From positions 1 through 7,745 of the forward strand of contig CAZYEI010000055.1 in NCBI GenBank assembly GCA_964646425.1: DNA of 7,745 bases, read 5' to 3'. Of the stretch, positions 1-6,560 are shown one piece after another; position 1 is the stretch's first letter, and each line of letters starts with the position of its first letter. Source of the DNA: CAZYEI01 sp964646425. GTDB taxonomy: Bacteria; Bacillota_I; Bacilli_A; RFN20; JAISJY01. Under the pieces are notes generated by a model. The model was not told where the DNA came from. It was given only the letters and a program-made list of their open reading frames with translations, and ran no database searches. The position numbers were made by a program, and so were the translations under genes.

Positions 1-1
1 A

Positions 2-39
2 ATGGGGTCAATATTTTAGTTTTTCATTTATGACCCCAT
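2..39. repeat. 9-bp perfect inverted repeat with 20-nt loop
   Basis: The arms ATGGGGTCA (2-10) and TGACCCCAT (31-39) are perfect inverted copies around an AT-rich 20-nt spacer. The arms are much more GC-rich than their surroundings. No T-run follows the arm on the plus strand, and the window ends before one could be seen on the minus strand. It could be a second terminator, a protein-binding palindrome, or the edge of a mobile or MITE-like element. The sequence here does not decide between these. Confidence 0.6.
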
Positions 40-56
40 CAGATTTTACAGAGCCT

Positions 57-100
57 AAAAAACTCTAAGCTTAAACGATAATAGTTAGCTTAGAGTTTTT
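57..100 (-). terminator. Rho-independent terminator of the nag operon (probably bidirectional)
   Basis: A perfect 14-bp inverted repeat (58-71 with 87-100) encloses a 15-nt loop. Read on the minus strand, the stem lies a few bases past the nagA stop codon and ends in a run of six T (62-57), the layout of an intrinsic terminator. Read on the plus strand the stem is also followed by a T-rich stretch (96-108), so it could also stop transcripts arriving from the left. The stem is fairly AT-rich but long. It marks the 3' end of the gene block. Confidence 0.88.
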
Positions 101-106
101 ATTTTT

Positions 107-1252
107 TTATTCGTTAATAAAGTTTTTCCTATATACTTCCTTGCCCTTTACAAAGGTAGCATAAACATTAAAATTTTTATCAATAATAACAAAATCAGCA
201 TCTTTTCCTATAGCAATAGACCCTTTATATGAATCTATATTAAGATTTTTTGCAGGATTTATTGTTGCTTTATCAATGGCTTCTTCAAATGATAAATTAC
301 AGACCTTTTTTAAGTTTTTTATAGCTTCATTCATATGAAGTATTGACCCTGCAAGAGTACCATCTTGCAATCTAGCTGTTCCATTTTCTACTTTTACATC
401 TTGGCCACCAAGTTTATAGAATCCATCATTTAAAAATCTAGCTTCCATAGAATCTGTGATTAAAATTAATTTATCTTTGGGCTTGTTTTTATATAATAGC
501 TTAATGGCATCTTCGCTTACATGATGTAAATCACAAATTAATTCACATGCAAGTTCATCATTTAACAAAGCTGCTCCTGTTGTTCCTATCTCACGATGAT
601 GAATACCTTTCATAGCATTATATGTGTGAGTAGTCATTGTTAAGCCCCATTTAATAGCATTTTTAATATCGTTACTTGAAGCGTTTGTATGTCCTGCACT
701 TAAGATAATTCCTAATTCTTTAGCTGTTAAATAAATATCATTAGTTGTTTCTTCTGGAGCAAGAGTGATAATTTTAATTTTATTTGCTGCTAAATCTTGA
801 TATTCACGAATTTTATTAGATGTTGGTTTAATAATATTAATTGGATCTTGTGCCCCACAATATTTTTGGGAAATAAAAGGTCCTTCTAAATGTACTCCAA
901 GAAGATTAGCACCATCATCTTTATTTTGGTAATTTGCAATATTAATTAAGGCTTTGCTTATTTGCTCATTTTCCATAGTCATAGTAGTTGCTAAGAATGA
1001 AGTTACGCCATCTTGAGTTATTGATTTTGCGATATTAGTTAAACTTTCTAATGTTGCGTCCATAGCATCACTTCCATTAGCGCCATGAATGTGTTCATCA
1101 ATAAAGCCTGGAACAATTATATATTTATCATCTAATTCTTCAAATGAATCATCATCATTAAAAGATACAAATTTACCGTTTTCAATTTTTAGAGAACTTT
1201 TTTTAATTCCTACACCTTCAATATAGATATTTGAATTTTTAAACCCTAACAT
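107..1252 (-). CDS. nagA: N-acetylglucosamine-6-phosphate deacetylase (NagA)
   Basis: Cytoplasmic amidohydrolase that converts GlcNAc-6-P to glucosamine-6-P and acetate. The 381-residue length is normal for NagA. Visible family motifs, in order: HIHG metal-site start (H54, H56), HLEGPF with the metal-ligand Glu E123, SAGHT (H188), THTYNAM (H209), a DLHH segment near H243 where the family has its substrate-binding His, TDSM with the catalytic Asp D267, and TLAGS (299-303) near the C-terminus. The ATG at 1252 is preceded by an AAGGA ribosome site that overlaps the nagB stop codon. The gap to nagB is 9 nt, so the two are almost certainly cotranscribed and translationally coupled. The stop is TAA, followed by the operon terminator. 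No disrupted or missing catalytic residue was seen. The next enzyme in the pathway, NagB, is encoded immediately upstream. Confidence 0.96.
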   Translation of the reverse strand: MLGFKNSNIYIEGVGIKKSSLKIENGKFVSFNDDDSFEELDDKYIIVPGFIDEHIHGANGSDAMDATLESLTNIAKSITQDGVTSFLATTMTMENEQISKALINIANYQNKDDGANLLGVHLEGPFISQKYCGAQDPINIIKPTSNKIREYQDLAANKIKIITLAPEETTNDIYLTAKELGIILSAGHTNASSNDIKNAIKWGLTMTTHTYNAMKGIHHREIGTTGAALLNDELACELICDLHHVSEDAIKLLYKNKPKDKLILITDSMEARFLNDGFYKLGGQDVKVENGTARLQDGTLAGSILHMNEAIKNLKKVCNLSFEEAIDKATINPAKNLNIDSYKGSIAIGKDADFVIIDKNFNVYATFVKGKEVYRKNFINE

Positions 1253-1261
1253 ATTCTTTCC

Positions 1262-1996
1262 TTATGCTTTTACATTATTCAATAATAATGAAGCAGCTTC
1301 TTCATCGCAATATATAGTTACATTTTGATGTTTTTGCAAGATTGATGCTGGCAAATCTTCATTTGCTTCATTATTAAACATCTTACAAATAGCTTCTGCT
1401 TTATTTTTTCCAAAAGCCATTAGGATTATTCTTTTAGCATTTAAAATAGATTCTAATCCCATAGTTATTGCTTGAGTAGGTACTTCATCAATTGAATTAA
1501 AAAAGCGTGAATTATCTTTAATTGTGGATTCTTTAAGGGTAACAATATGTGTTTTTGAATTAAAAGAAGTTCCAGGTTCATTAAATGCGATATGTCCATT
1601 ACTGCCAATACCCAACAATTGTAAATCAATTCCTCCGTGATTTTTAATATTATCGTCATAAATTGATAAGTCATTTTCATCACCACGATTGCTTGGGACA
1701 TGAGTATTCGCTAAATTAATATCAACATGTAAGAATAAGTGATTATTCATAAAATAACGATATGATTGAGGGTGAGAATCAGCCAAACCAACATATTCAT
1801 CTAAATTAAATGAAGTTACATTTTCAAAAGAAACTTTTTTATTTTTGTAAGCTTCTACAAGCAAAGAATAAACGCCTTCTGGAGTAGAACCTGTAGCAAG
1901 TCCTAGTACGCAATCTTTTTTGCTATTTATTAAATTAATTATTTCATTACAAACAGCTTTATCAGCTTCTTTTTTATCTAAAATTATTAAATCCAT
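1262..1996 (-). CDS. nagB: glucosamine-6-phosphate deaminase (NagB)
   Basis: Converts glucosamine-6-P to fructose-6-P and ammonia, feeding amino sugars into glycolysis. From the chosen start the protein has 244 residues, the short Bacillus-type length rather than the roughly 266 residues of the allosteric E. coli enzyme. Motifs: GLATGSTP phosphate loop (32-39), NLDEY with catalytic Asp D66, GIGSNGHIAFNEPG (129-142) with the ring-opening His H135 and Glu E140, and LPASILQ (215-221). The E. coli Asp in the GxDGH motif is Asn here, as in Gram-positive NagB proteins, so this is not a defect. The start was set to the ATG at 1996 because the AGGCGGTGAT ribosome site (2010-2001) has normal spacing to it. 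An in-frame GTG at 2005 lies inside that site and an ATG at 2002 is too close. The gene lies 12 nt after the phosphorylase stop. Confidence 0.95.
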   Translation of the reverse strand: MDLIILDKKEADKAVCNEIINLINSKKDCVLGLATGSTPEGVYSLLVEAYKNKKVSFENVTSFNLDEYVGLADSHPQSYRYFMNNHLFLHVDINLANTHVPSNRGDENDLSIYDDNIKNHGGIDLQLLGIGSNGHIAFNEPGTSFNSKTHIVTLKESTIKDNSRFFNSIDEVPTQAITMGLESILNAKRIILMAFGKNKAEAICKMFNNEANEDLPASILQKHQNVTIYCDEEAASLLLNNVKA

Positions 1997-2000
1997 TATC

Positions 2001-2010
2001 ATCACCGCCT
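2001..2010 (-). promoter_or_regulatory. ribosome binding site that fixes the nagB start
   Basis: The minus-strand sequence AGGCGGTGAT matches the anti-16S consensus AGGAGGTGAT at 9 of 10 bases. Its core ends 8 nt before the ATG at 1996. It overlaps the TAG stop of the upstream phosphorylase gene, which suggests translational coupling, and it rules out the in-frame GTG at 2005 that is part of the site itself. Confidence 0.8.
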
Positions 2011-4543
2011 AATATAATTTTATTATAATGTTTTTATGATTATTTAAATAATCATTGTCAATAAATATTTCTTTGTTATAATCTTGAACATTACCATCGA
2101 TTTCAATTTTAGTTACCTTATTACCATTTCCTATATATTGTAATGATAACATTGATTTTTTAATTCTTAATGAACAAGTAGCCTCTTTTGAAGCGAAGAA
2201 TGTTGAAGGTTTTATAAGTAAACCATTTAGAGTTGGATTAATTCCAAATAATCCACGCACTAAGGCTTTAATTAAGGTATTCGCACTTCCTGTATACCAA
2301 TCTGACATTGATTCTCCATCCATTCCTGCTTCTTCGTTATAAGAATAAGAATTTGGCATAACAAATGGGGTAGTAGATAAAATGTCATGTGTTAAAGGAA
2401 GAATTTTTTCTAATTGTTTGAAAGCAAGTTCTCCTTCGTCTAATTTGAATAATGATAAGATACCAAATAGAGTACCATGAATATATGTAGCACCATTTTC
2501 TGCAGTACCCTTTGGAAGATTAACAATTCTTCCAACACCTTTGACGCCTTTTTCAAAATGAGGAGCAAAAGTTTTTAAGCCATATTTTGAGTCAAGATTA
2601 GTATAAGCATTTAAAATATCCCTTTTATCGATTAAATTATGCTTATTCATACCAGAAATAACATAGAATGCATTTACTGTTAATGAATCTCTACTTAAAT
2701 TATCTACATCATTAAAACTACCAACTAAATAACTACGGTCTTCACCCCAACCATGAATAATTTTTTTATTATTACCATTTGCGACAACAGCGTATTTTTT
2801 TATGCCTTCGATTATTCCTTTATGAGCTTTTTCGTATAGTGAAATTAAATCAGTATGAACATTAATAGTAGTCAATAATTCAATCATTTCTTCAAGATTT
2901 CGATATAATTGTAATGTTGCCATTACAGAAACACCATTACCATATTCTTTTCCTTTTGTAGAAACGCCTAAACCATCAAGTGCATCATTCCAATCGCCAT
3001 ACATTGCTCTTAAGCAATTAGTATTTTCATCAATATGTACCACTAAATAGTCCATAATACGAATTAAGTGGTCAAGTACAGTATCAATAATTGAACTTCT
3101 TAAAACTCCACCTTCAGGTTGACGTTCATAATATCCTATTTTTTCATTTAAAATAGAATAATCTCCTGTATAACTAATATAGTTGTAAACAGTAGATATA
3201 ATCCAAATTCCTTGATCAATAAAAGGACGTAAATCCATTCTTGGAATAGATCCCTTTGGAGGTATAGAATATTGACGTGGTGGATTACCTGATGGATCAA
3301 TATAATCTAGAACTTCAAGGATTTTTTTACGACAATCCTTTGGATTCCACATTAATGCTGCATCAATTTGTTGCATTACATCACGGACTCCTAAAAATAA
3401 AGCACCACTATTTTTAGCTAATCCACAATACTCAGTTTGATAGATAACATATTCTAAAAATAGATTTAATGTTTTATCGTTTATAGAAATATTGTTCCAA
3501 TCTTTAAATTTTAAAGATAGCATATTTTTAGACTTGAATTTTTGATTTAATTTTTTAGTCATAATAGCTAAATACTCATCAACAGGGAATACTGAATTAT
3601 CATAATCCTTTAGTTGCTTAAAAGTATTTTCATCATGACAGAAATCAATAAAATAATCTTGACGAACACTATCTTTATTTGCTATTTCATAATGTACAAT
3701 ATCACCAGCAGCAGCAGTATCAGTAAAATGTGTAACATTTTTTTCTTGTTCGAATATACCATTTATTAAGGCAGAAGAAACAGCAATTGAATTTTCCTTT
3801 CCTCCTGCATAAATACTTCTAGAAGTTGTGTTATAAACTTGTGTTTCTTTTCCACACAAACATCTTTGAATAACACCATAGTTTAATATATGGGTAGTAC
3901 GATCTAAATCTTCATGAGATTCAAATAAGAAACGATTATTATCATAGGTACATTTCTTAAACCATTTTGTTTCCATAGTTTCTCTATCGGCATATTTAAA
4001 CAAACCATTCATAAATGAAGATAGATAGAAACTTGTATAAGCTTTTTTCTTGTGTAGAGCACCCATAGAAATGATAACCTTTTTGTTTGAAGTTACATAA
4101 ATACGCACTCCATATTGATTATTGTTTGATTCAGTTAAAAAGTAAGCTGCTTCTTTGCTATAGACAACATAGCGTTTAATATTTTTTTCTTCAAGGTTTC
4201 TAGCAGCACCAAGTAAAGAAATTTTTTCATATTTTCCGTCTTTTCTTTTTTCTCCAGCAAAAAAGCCCATATATGGTTCTTTTCCTTCTTCTGATGGCAA
4301 GAAAAGGTAAAAGGTAGACTCATTAATACTAATATATCCAGAAGAATATACCCAAACAGTGAAGCCATCTGTTCCATATGGAAAACGAGATACACCATTT
4401 TTTCTTGGGAAACATAGTATGCGTCCATCTTTTAGAAAATAAGTATTTTCCGGTAATTTCAAAGCTGAAGATGGTTGCTTTTCTATTTCGTGAATTTCGT
4501 TAAATAATTGTTTGATTTCTTTTGTTAATGAATTATTGCTCAT
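2009..4543 (-). CDS. GH94-type glycoside phosphorylase (cellobiose/chitobiose phosphorylase-like)
   Basis: Probable cytoplasmic inverting phosphorylase of 844 residues, releasing sugar-1-phosphate from the non-reducing end of a beta-linked oligosaccharide. No signal peptide is visible. The layout fits the former GT36/GH94 group: N-terminal beta-sandwich (about 30-300), linker, (alpha/alpha)6 barrel (about 350-765), short C-terminal beta region. Motifs: GVRDVMQ (385-391), YGDWNDALDG (515-524; its Asp pair includes the expected general acid), AENGATYIHG (681-690) and SDWYTGSA (747-754), matching the phosphate-binding WxTG segment. Context suggests N,N'-diacetylchitobiose (nagBA downstream) or a beta-glucan oligomer (GH16 upstream). 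The related GH149 and GH161 beta-1,3-glucan phosphorylases cannot be excluded. The acceptor-side motifs do not closely resemble my recollection of the Vibrio chitobiose phosphorylase. The ATG overlaps the mutase stop by 4 nt (ATGA), with AAGGAG at 4560-4555. The stop is TAG. Superfamily is well supported; substrate is open. Confidence 0.87.
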   Translation of the reverse strand: MSNNSLTKEIKQLFNEIHEIEKQPSSALKLPENTYFLKDGRILCFPRKNGVSRFPYGTDGFTVWVYSSGYISINESTFYLFLPSEEGKEPYMGFFAGEKRKDGKYEKISLLGAARNLEEKNIKRYVVYSKEAAYFLTESNNNQYGVRIYVTSNKKVIISMGALHKKKAYTSFYLSSFMNGLFKYADRETMETKWFKKCTYDNNRFLFESHEDLDRTTHILNYGVIQRCLCGKETQVYNTTSRSIYAGGKENSIAVSSALINGIFEQEKNVTHFTDTAAAGDIVHYEIANKDSVRQDYFIDFCHDENTFKQLKDYDNSVFPVDEYLAIMTKKLNQKFKSKNMLSLKFKDWNNISINDKTLNLFLEYVIYQTEYCGLAKNSGALFLGVRDVMQQIDAALMWNPKDCRKKILEVLDYIDPSGNPPRQYSIPPKGSIPRMDLRPFIDQGIWIISTVYNYISYTGDYSILNEKIGYYERQPEGGVLRSSIIDTVLDHLIRIMDYLVVHIDENTNCLRAMYGDWNDALDGLGVSTKGKEYGNGVSVMATLQLYRNLEEMIELLTTINVHTDLISLYEKAHKGIIEGIKKYAVVANGNNKKIIHGWGEDRSYLVGSFNDVDNLSRDSLTVNAFYVISGMNKHNLIDKRDILNAYTNLDSKYGLKTFAPHFEKGVKGVGRIVNLPKGTAENGATYIHGTLFGILSLFKLDEGELAFKQLEKILPLTHDILSTTPFVMPNSYSYNEEAGMDGESMSDWYTGSANTLIKALVRGLFGINPTLNGLLIKPSTFFASKEATCSLRIKKSMLSLQYIGNGNKVTKIEIDGNVQDYNKEIFIDNDYLNNHKNIIIKLY

Positions 4544-5961
4544 GCACTAATTTTCTCCTTTTCCATATTTAAAATAAATTGATTAATTATTTTTAAATAT
4601 TCTTCTGTTTTTTCTTGTGTTTCCATTTCAACAAATACCCTTAGCACAGGCTCAGTTCCTGATAATCTAAGAATAGCCCATTCGTCGTTTTCAAAAATAT
4701 ATTTAACATTTTTGCCAAATTTTTTGATTTCAATAGGTGTAGTAGGGAAATTAGGAATATTATTATATAAATATTCTTTAATATTAAAGTTTTCATTATA
4801 TGAAAAAGTATCTTCAACAATACAATGATGAAAATTTGCGAAGCCTCTAACTTCTTTAATAATTTCAGAAACACTTTTTTGCATAACTGTCATCATTTCA
4901 ATAAAAAGCATAGATGCGAAAGTAGAATCTTTTCCATATATATAGTTTCTTATAGTTAATCCTCCTGATGATTCTCCTCCGATTAGAGCATCAACTTCTT
5001 TGATTTTTGAAGAAATATTTTTAAAGCCAACATCAACTTCATAACAATTAAAACCTAATTTTTCGGAAACTTTATTTAATAAATTTGATGTTGCACAATT
5101 TTTTACGCTATCTCCTTTTTCACCACGATATTTAACTAAATAGTAATATAAAGATGCTAATATTTCGTTACTATCTACATAGTTTCCAAATTCATCAAGC
5201 ATACCTAAACGATCACCATCTGAATCTAATCCTAAGGCACAATCAAAATGTTCTTTAAGTAATAGTTTTTTATTTTTTAACATATTATCTTTACTAGGAC
5301 TTGGAAGCATAAATCCAAAGAAAGCATCGTGTTTTGAATGAATGGTTTTAAAGTTACTTAATTTAAAATTCTTGGCAATCTTTGTTAGTGATATTGCTCC
5401 AGTTCCGTAAATAGCATCAAATAAAATACGAGTGTCTTTTCCTTTTATATCAGGAGAAATAAATGACTCAATATTTTTTAGATAATCTTTTAAAATTGAT
5501 ATTTTTTTAACATATTTTTTAAAATCTTTATCGTAAATTGTAAGTTTATTGATAGATTTTAGAGATTTGATTTCTTTTTCAATCTCATTTGTTAAAGTAA
5601 TATCTGCATCCATTCCTTCTTTTTGAAAAACTTTAATTCCATTGAAATAATATGGATTATGTGATGCTGTTATCATCGCACCAAAATCATTATTCATTTT
5701 TTTAGTCATATACATAACTGCAGGTGTAGGTGTAGCTTCCTTTGAAAGAATAACTTTTATTTTGTTTCCTGCGAGTACTTCTGCTACCCATAACGCTGCT
5801 TGTTCTGACATAAAACGATAATCGTAGCCTACCACAAAAGGGGTAGTACTTTTTCTTTTAATAATTATATTTGCAATTCCTTGTGAAATTACTTGAATAT
5901 TTTCTTTAGTAAATGTTTCGCCGATTACTCCACGAAATCCACCAGTTCCAAAATCTATCAT
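4540..5961 (-). CDS. alpha-D-phosphohexomutase (phosphoglucomutase / phospho-GlcNAc mutase-like)
   Basis: Interconverts hexose-1-phosphate and hexose-6-phosphate in the cytoplasm. The 473-residue protein shows the four signatures of the superfamily: TASHNP with the phosphoserine S100, the metal loop DSDGDR (D246, D248, D250), the sugar-binding loop GGESSGG (328-334), and the phosphate-binding RLSGTEP (432-438). The sugar loop keeps the E-x-S-G pattern but differs from GGEQSGH of GlmM and from GEMSGH of PMM/PGM. It looks closest to the GGEESGG form of clostridial and archaeal PGM-like enzymes. The likely role is to convert the sugar-1-phosphate made by the overlapping phosphorylase gene into sugar-6-phosphate: Glc-6-P for glycolysis, or GlcNAc-6-P for NagA. 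AAAGGTG (5976-5970) precedes the ATG. It starts 20 nt after the GH16 stop with no terminator between. It ends in TGA, overlapping the next ATG. Substrate preference cannot be read from the sequence. Confidence 0.9.
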   Translation of the reverse strand: MIDFGTGGFRGVIGETFTKENIQVISQGIANIIIKRKSTTPFVVGYDYRFMSEQAALWVAEVLAGNKIKVILSKEATPTPAVMYMTKKMNNDFGAMITASHNPYYFNGIKVFQKEGMDADITLTNEIEKEIKSLKSINKLTIYDKDFKKYVKKISILKDYLKNIESFISPDIKGKDTRILFDAIYGTGAISLTKIAKNFKLSNFKTIHSKHDAFFGFMLPSPSKDNMLKNKKLLLKEHFDCALGLDSDGDRLGMLDEFGNYVDSNEILASLYYYLVKYRGEKGDSVKNCATSNLLNKVSEKLGFNCYEVDVGFKNISSKIKEVDALIGGESSGGLTIRNYIYGKDSTFASMLFIEMMTVMQKSVSEIIKEVRGFANFHHCIVEDTFSYNENFNIKEYLYNNIPNFPTTPIEIKKFGKNVKYIFENDEWAILRLSGTEPVLRVFVEMETQEKTEEYLKIINQFILNMEKEKISA

Positions 5962-5981
5962 AAACTTAACACCTTTCTAAA

Positions 5982-6557
5982 TTAAAAAGCAATATATTTG
6001 AATGACTTTACTGTCATTGTAAAGTCTCCTTGTACGGGCTCGCCGGCCCAAGAAGGACACCAAGCACCAATCCAAACTTTCATAGGTTTAGTTGGTACAT
6101 TTTCTGTAATTGTAGCAACAAGAGTATTATCAATATAAAATTCTATTTTTTTTCCATTATACCAATCAAAACGATAAGTATGATATTCATTATCATGGAT
6201 TGTATAATCTAATTTAGCATTTATTGTAGTGAAATTTTTTTCTGAAGTCCAAGCTGAATACATGATATTGTTATCGCCGAATAATTCAAAGTCTATTTCA
6301 TTATTAACATTACCATTATCGGCGTAATAGAATGTCCAAAATGCCATTGTTGCTCCACTTGTAATATTAGTTTTACCAATAAATTCAAAGGATCCTTGAT
6401 TATAATAGTCAATAGATTCGATAGCTCCGCCAATACGATTCAATGAATCTATTGAAATTACTAATTCACCTTTTGAATTATAGTTTACATTTTTAATATC
6501 AACACCATTATTTCCATCGGAGCCCCATGTTTGGGTTACGGAAATAAAATTTGACTT
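5982..6557 (-). CDS. GH16 beta-glucanase domain, same frame as the upstream gene but cut off from it by a TGA
   Basis: These 191 codons encode most or all of a GH16 jelly-roll catalytic domain. They begin right after the TGA at 6558-6560 and stay in the frame of the upstream secreted protein. Visible: a TWGSDGNNGV segment typical of GH16 N-termini (residues 10-19 after the stop), RIGGAIES (about 41-48), then EIDFE (6285-6299), which holds the nucleophile and acid/base Glu. The ExDxE spacing lacks the extra residue of bacterial laminarinases (ExDxxE) and resembles lichenases and XTH-type enzymes. HTYRFDW and IGAWCPSWAG follow; the stop is TAA. There is no ATG, no signal peptide and no ribosome site. 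The first alternative start, TTG at 6443, would delete the N-terminal strands and has no Shine-Dalgarno sequence. I infer it is the C-terminal part of the upstream protein, either disrupted or reached by readthrough. GH16 assignment is firm; exact glucan and expression are uncertain. Confidence 0.78.
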   Translation of the reverse strand, partial: KSNFISVTQTWGSDGNNGVDIKNVNYNSKGELVISIDSLNRIGGAIESIDYYNQGSFEFIGKTNITSGATMAFWTFYYADNGNVNNEIDFELFGDNNIMYSAWTSEKNFTTINAKLDYTIHDNEYHTYRFDWYNGKKIEFYIDNTLVATITENVPTKPMKVWIGAWCPSWAGEPVQGDFTMTVKSFKYIAF

Positions 6558-6560
6558 TCA
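6558..6560 (-). other. in-frame TGA between the CBM26-like and GH16 domains
   Basis: The codons around it read AAC TTT TGA AAG TCA, and the frame is the same on both sides. A single-base insertion or deletion here would put the GH16 part out of frame, so a base substitution, a sequencing error or a genuine stop is more likely than a frameshift. The following base is A, one of the contexts in which UGA is relatively leaky in bacteria. Trp is TGG at all 27 positions I counted across the genes of this window, so a Mycoplasma-type genetic code is unlikely. Confidence 0.85.

Noticed and set aside
1592..1603. Loss of a catalytic Asp in NagB (GSNGH instead of E. coli GNDGH)
   Set aside because: Gram-positive NagB proteins such as the Bacillus type normally carry Asn at this position. 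The catalytic His, Glu and the DEY Asp are present.
4135..4874. Short minus-strand open frames of 77-97 codons in other frames (4135-4428, 4641-4874, also 1465-1701)
   Set aside because: They lie entirely inside the well-supported phosphorylase, mutase and nagB genes and are rich in Leu, Ile and Lys, as expected for out-of-frame reading of AT-rich DNA.
6030..6212. Plus-strand 60-codon open frame inside the GH16 region
   Set aside because: It is antisense to a clear GH16 domain, has no ribosome site and no recognisable protein pattern.
6441..6443. Independent GH16 gene starting at the TTG at 6443
   Set aside because: It has no ribosome site and no signal peptide, and it would remove about 38 codons that clearly belong to the GH16 fold (TWGSDGNNGV region).
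6558..6560. TGA read as tryptophan (Mycoplasma-type code 4)
   Set aside because: All 27 Trp codons I counted across the window's reading frames are TGG, none of the other genes contains an internal TGA, and the mutase gene ends in TGA in a typical ATGA overlap. One possible exception does not support a changed code.
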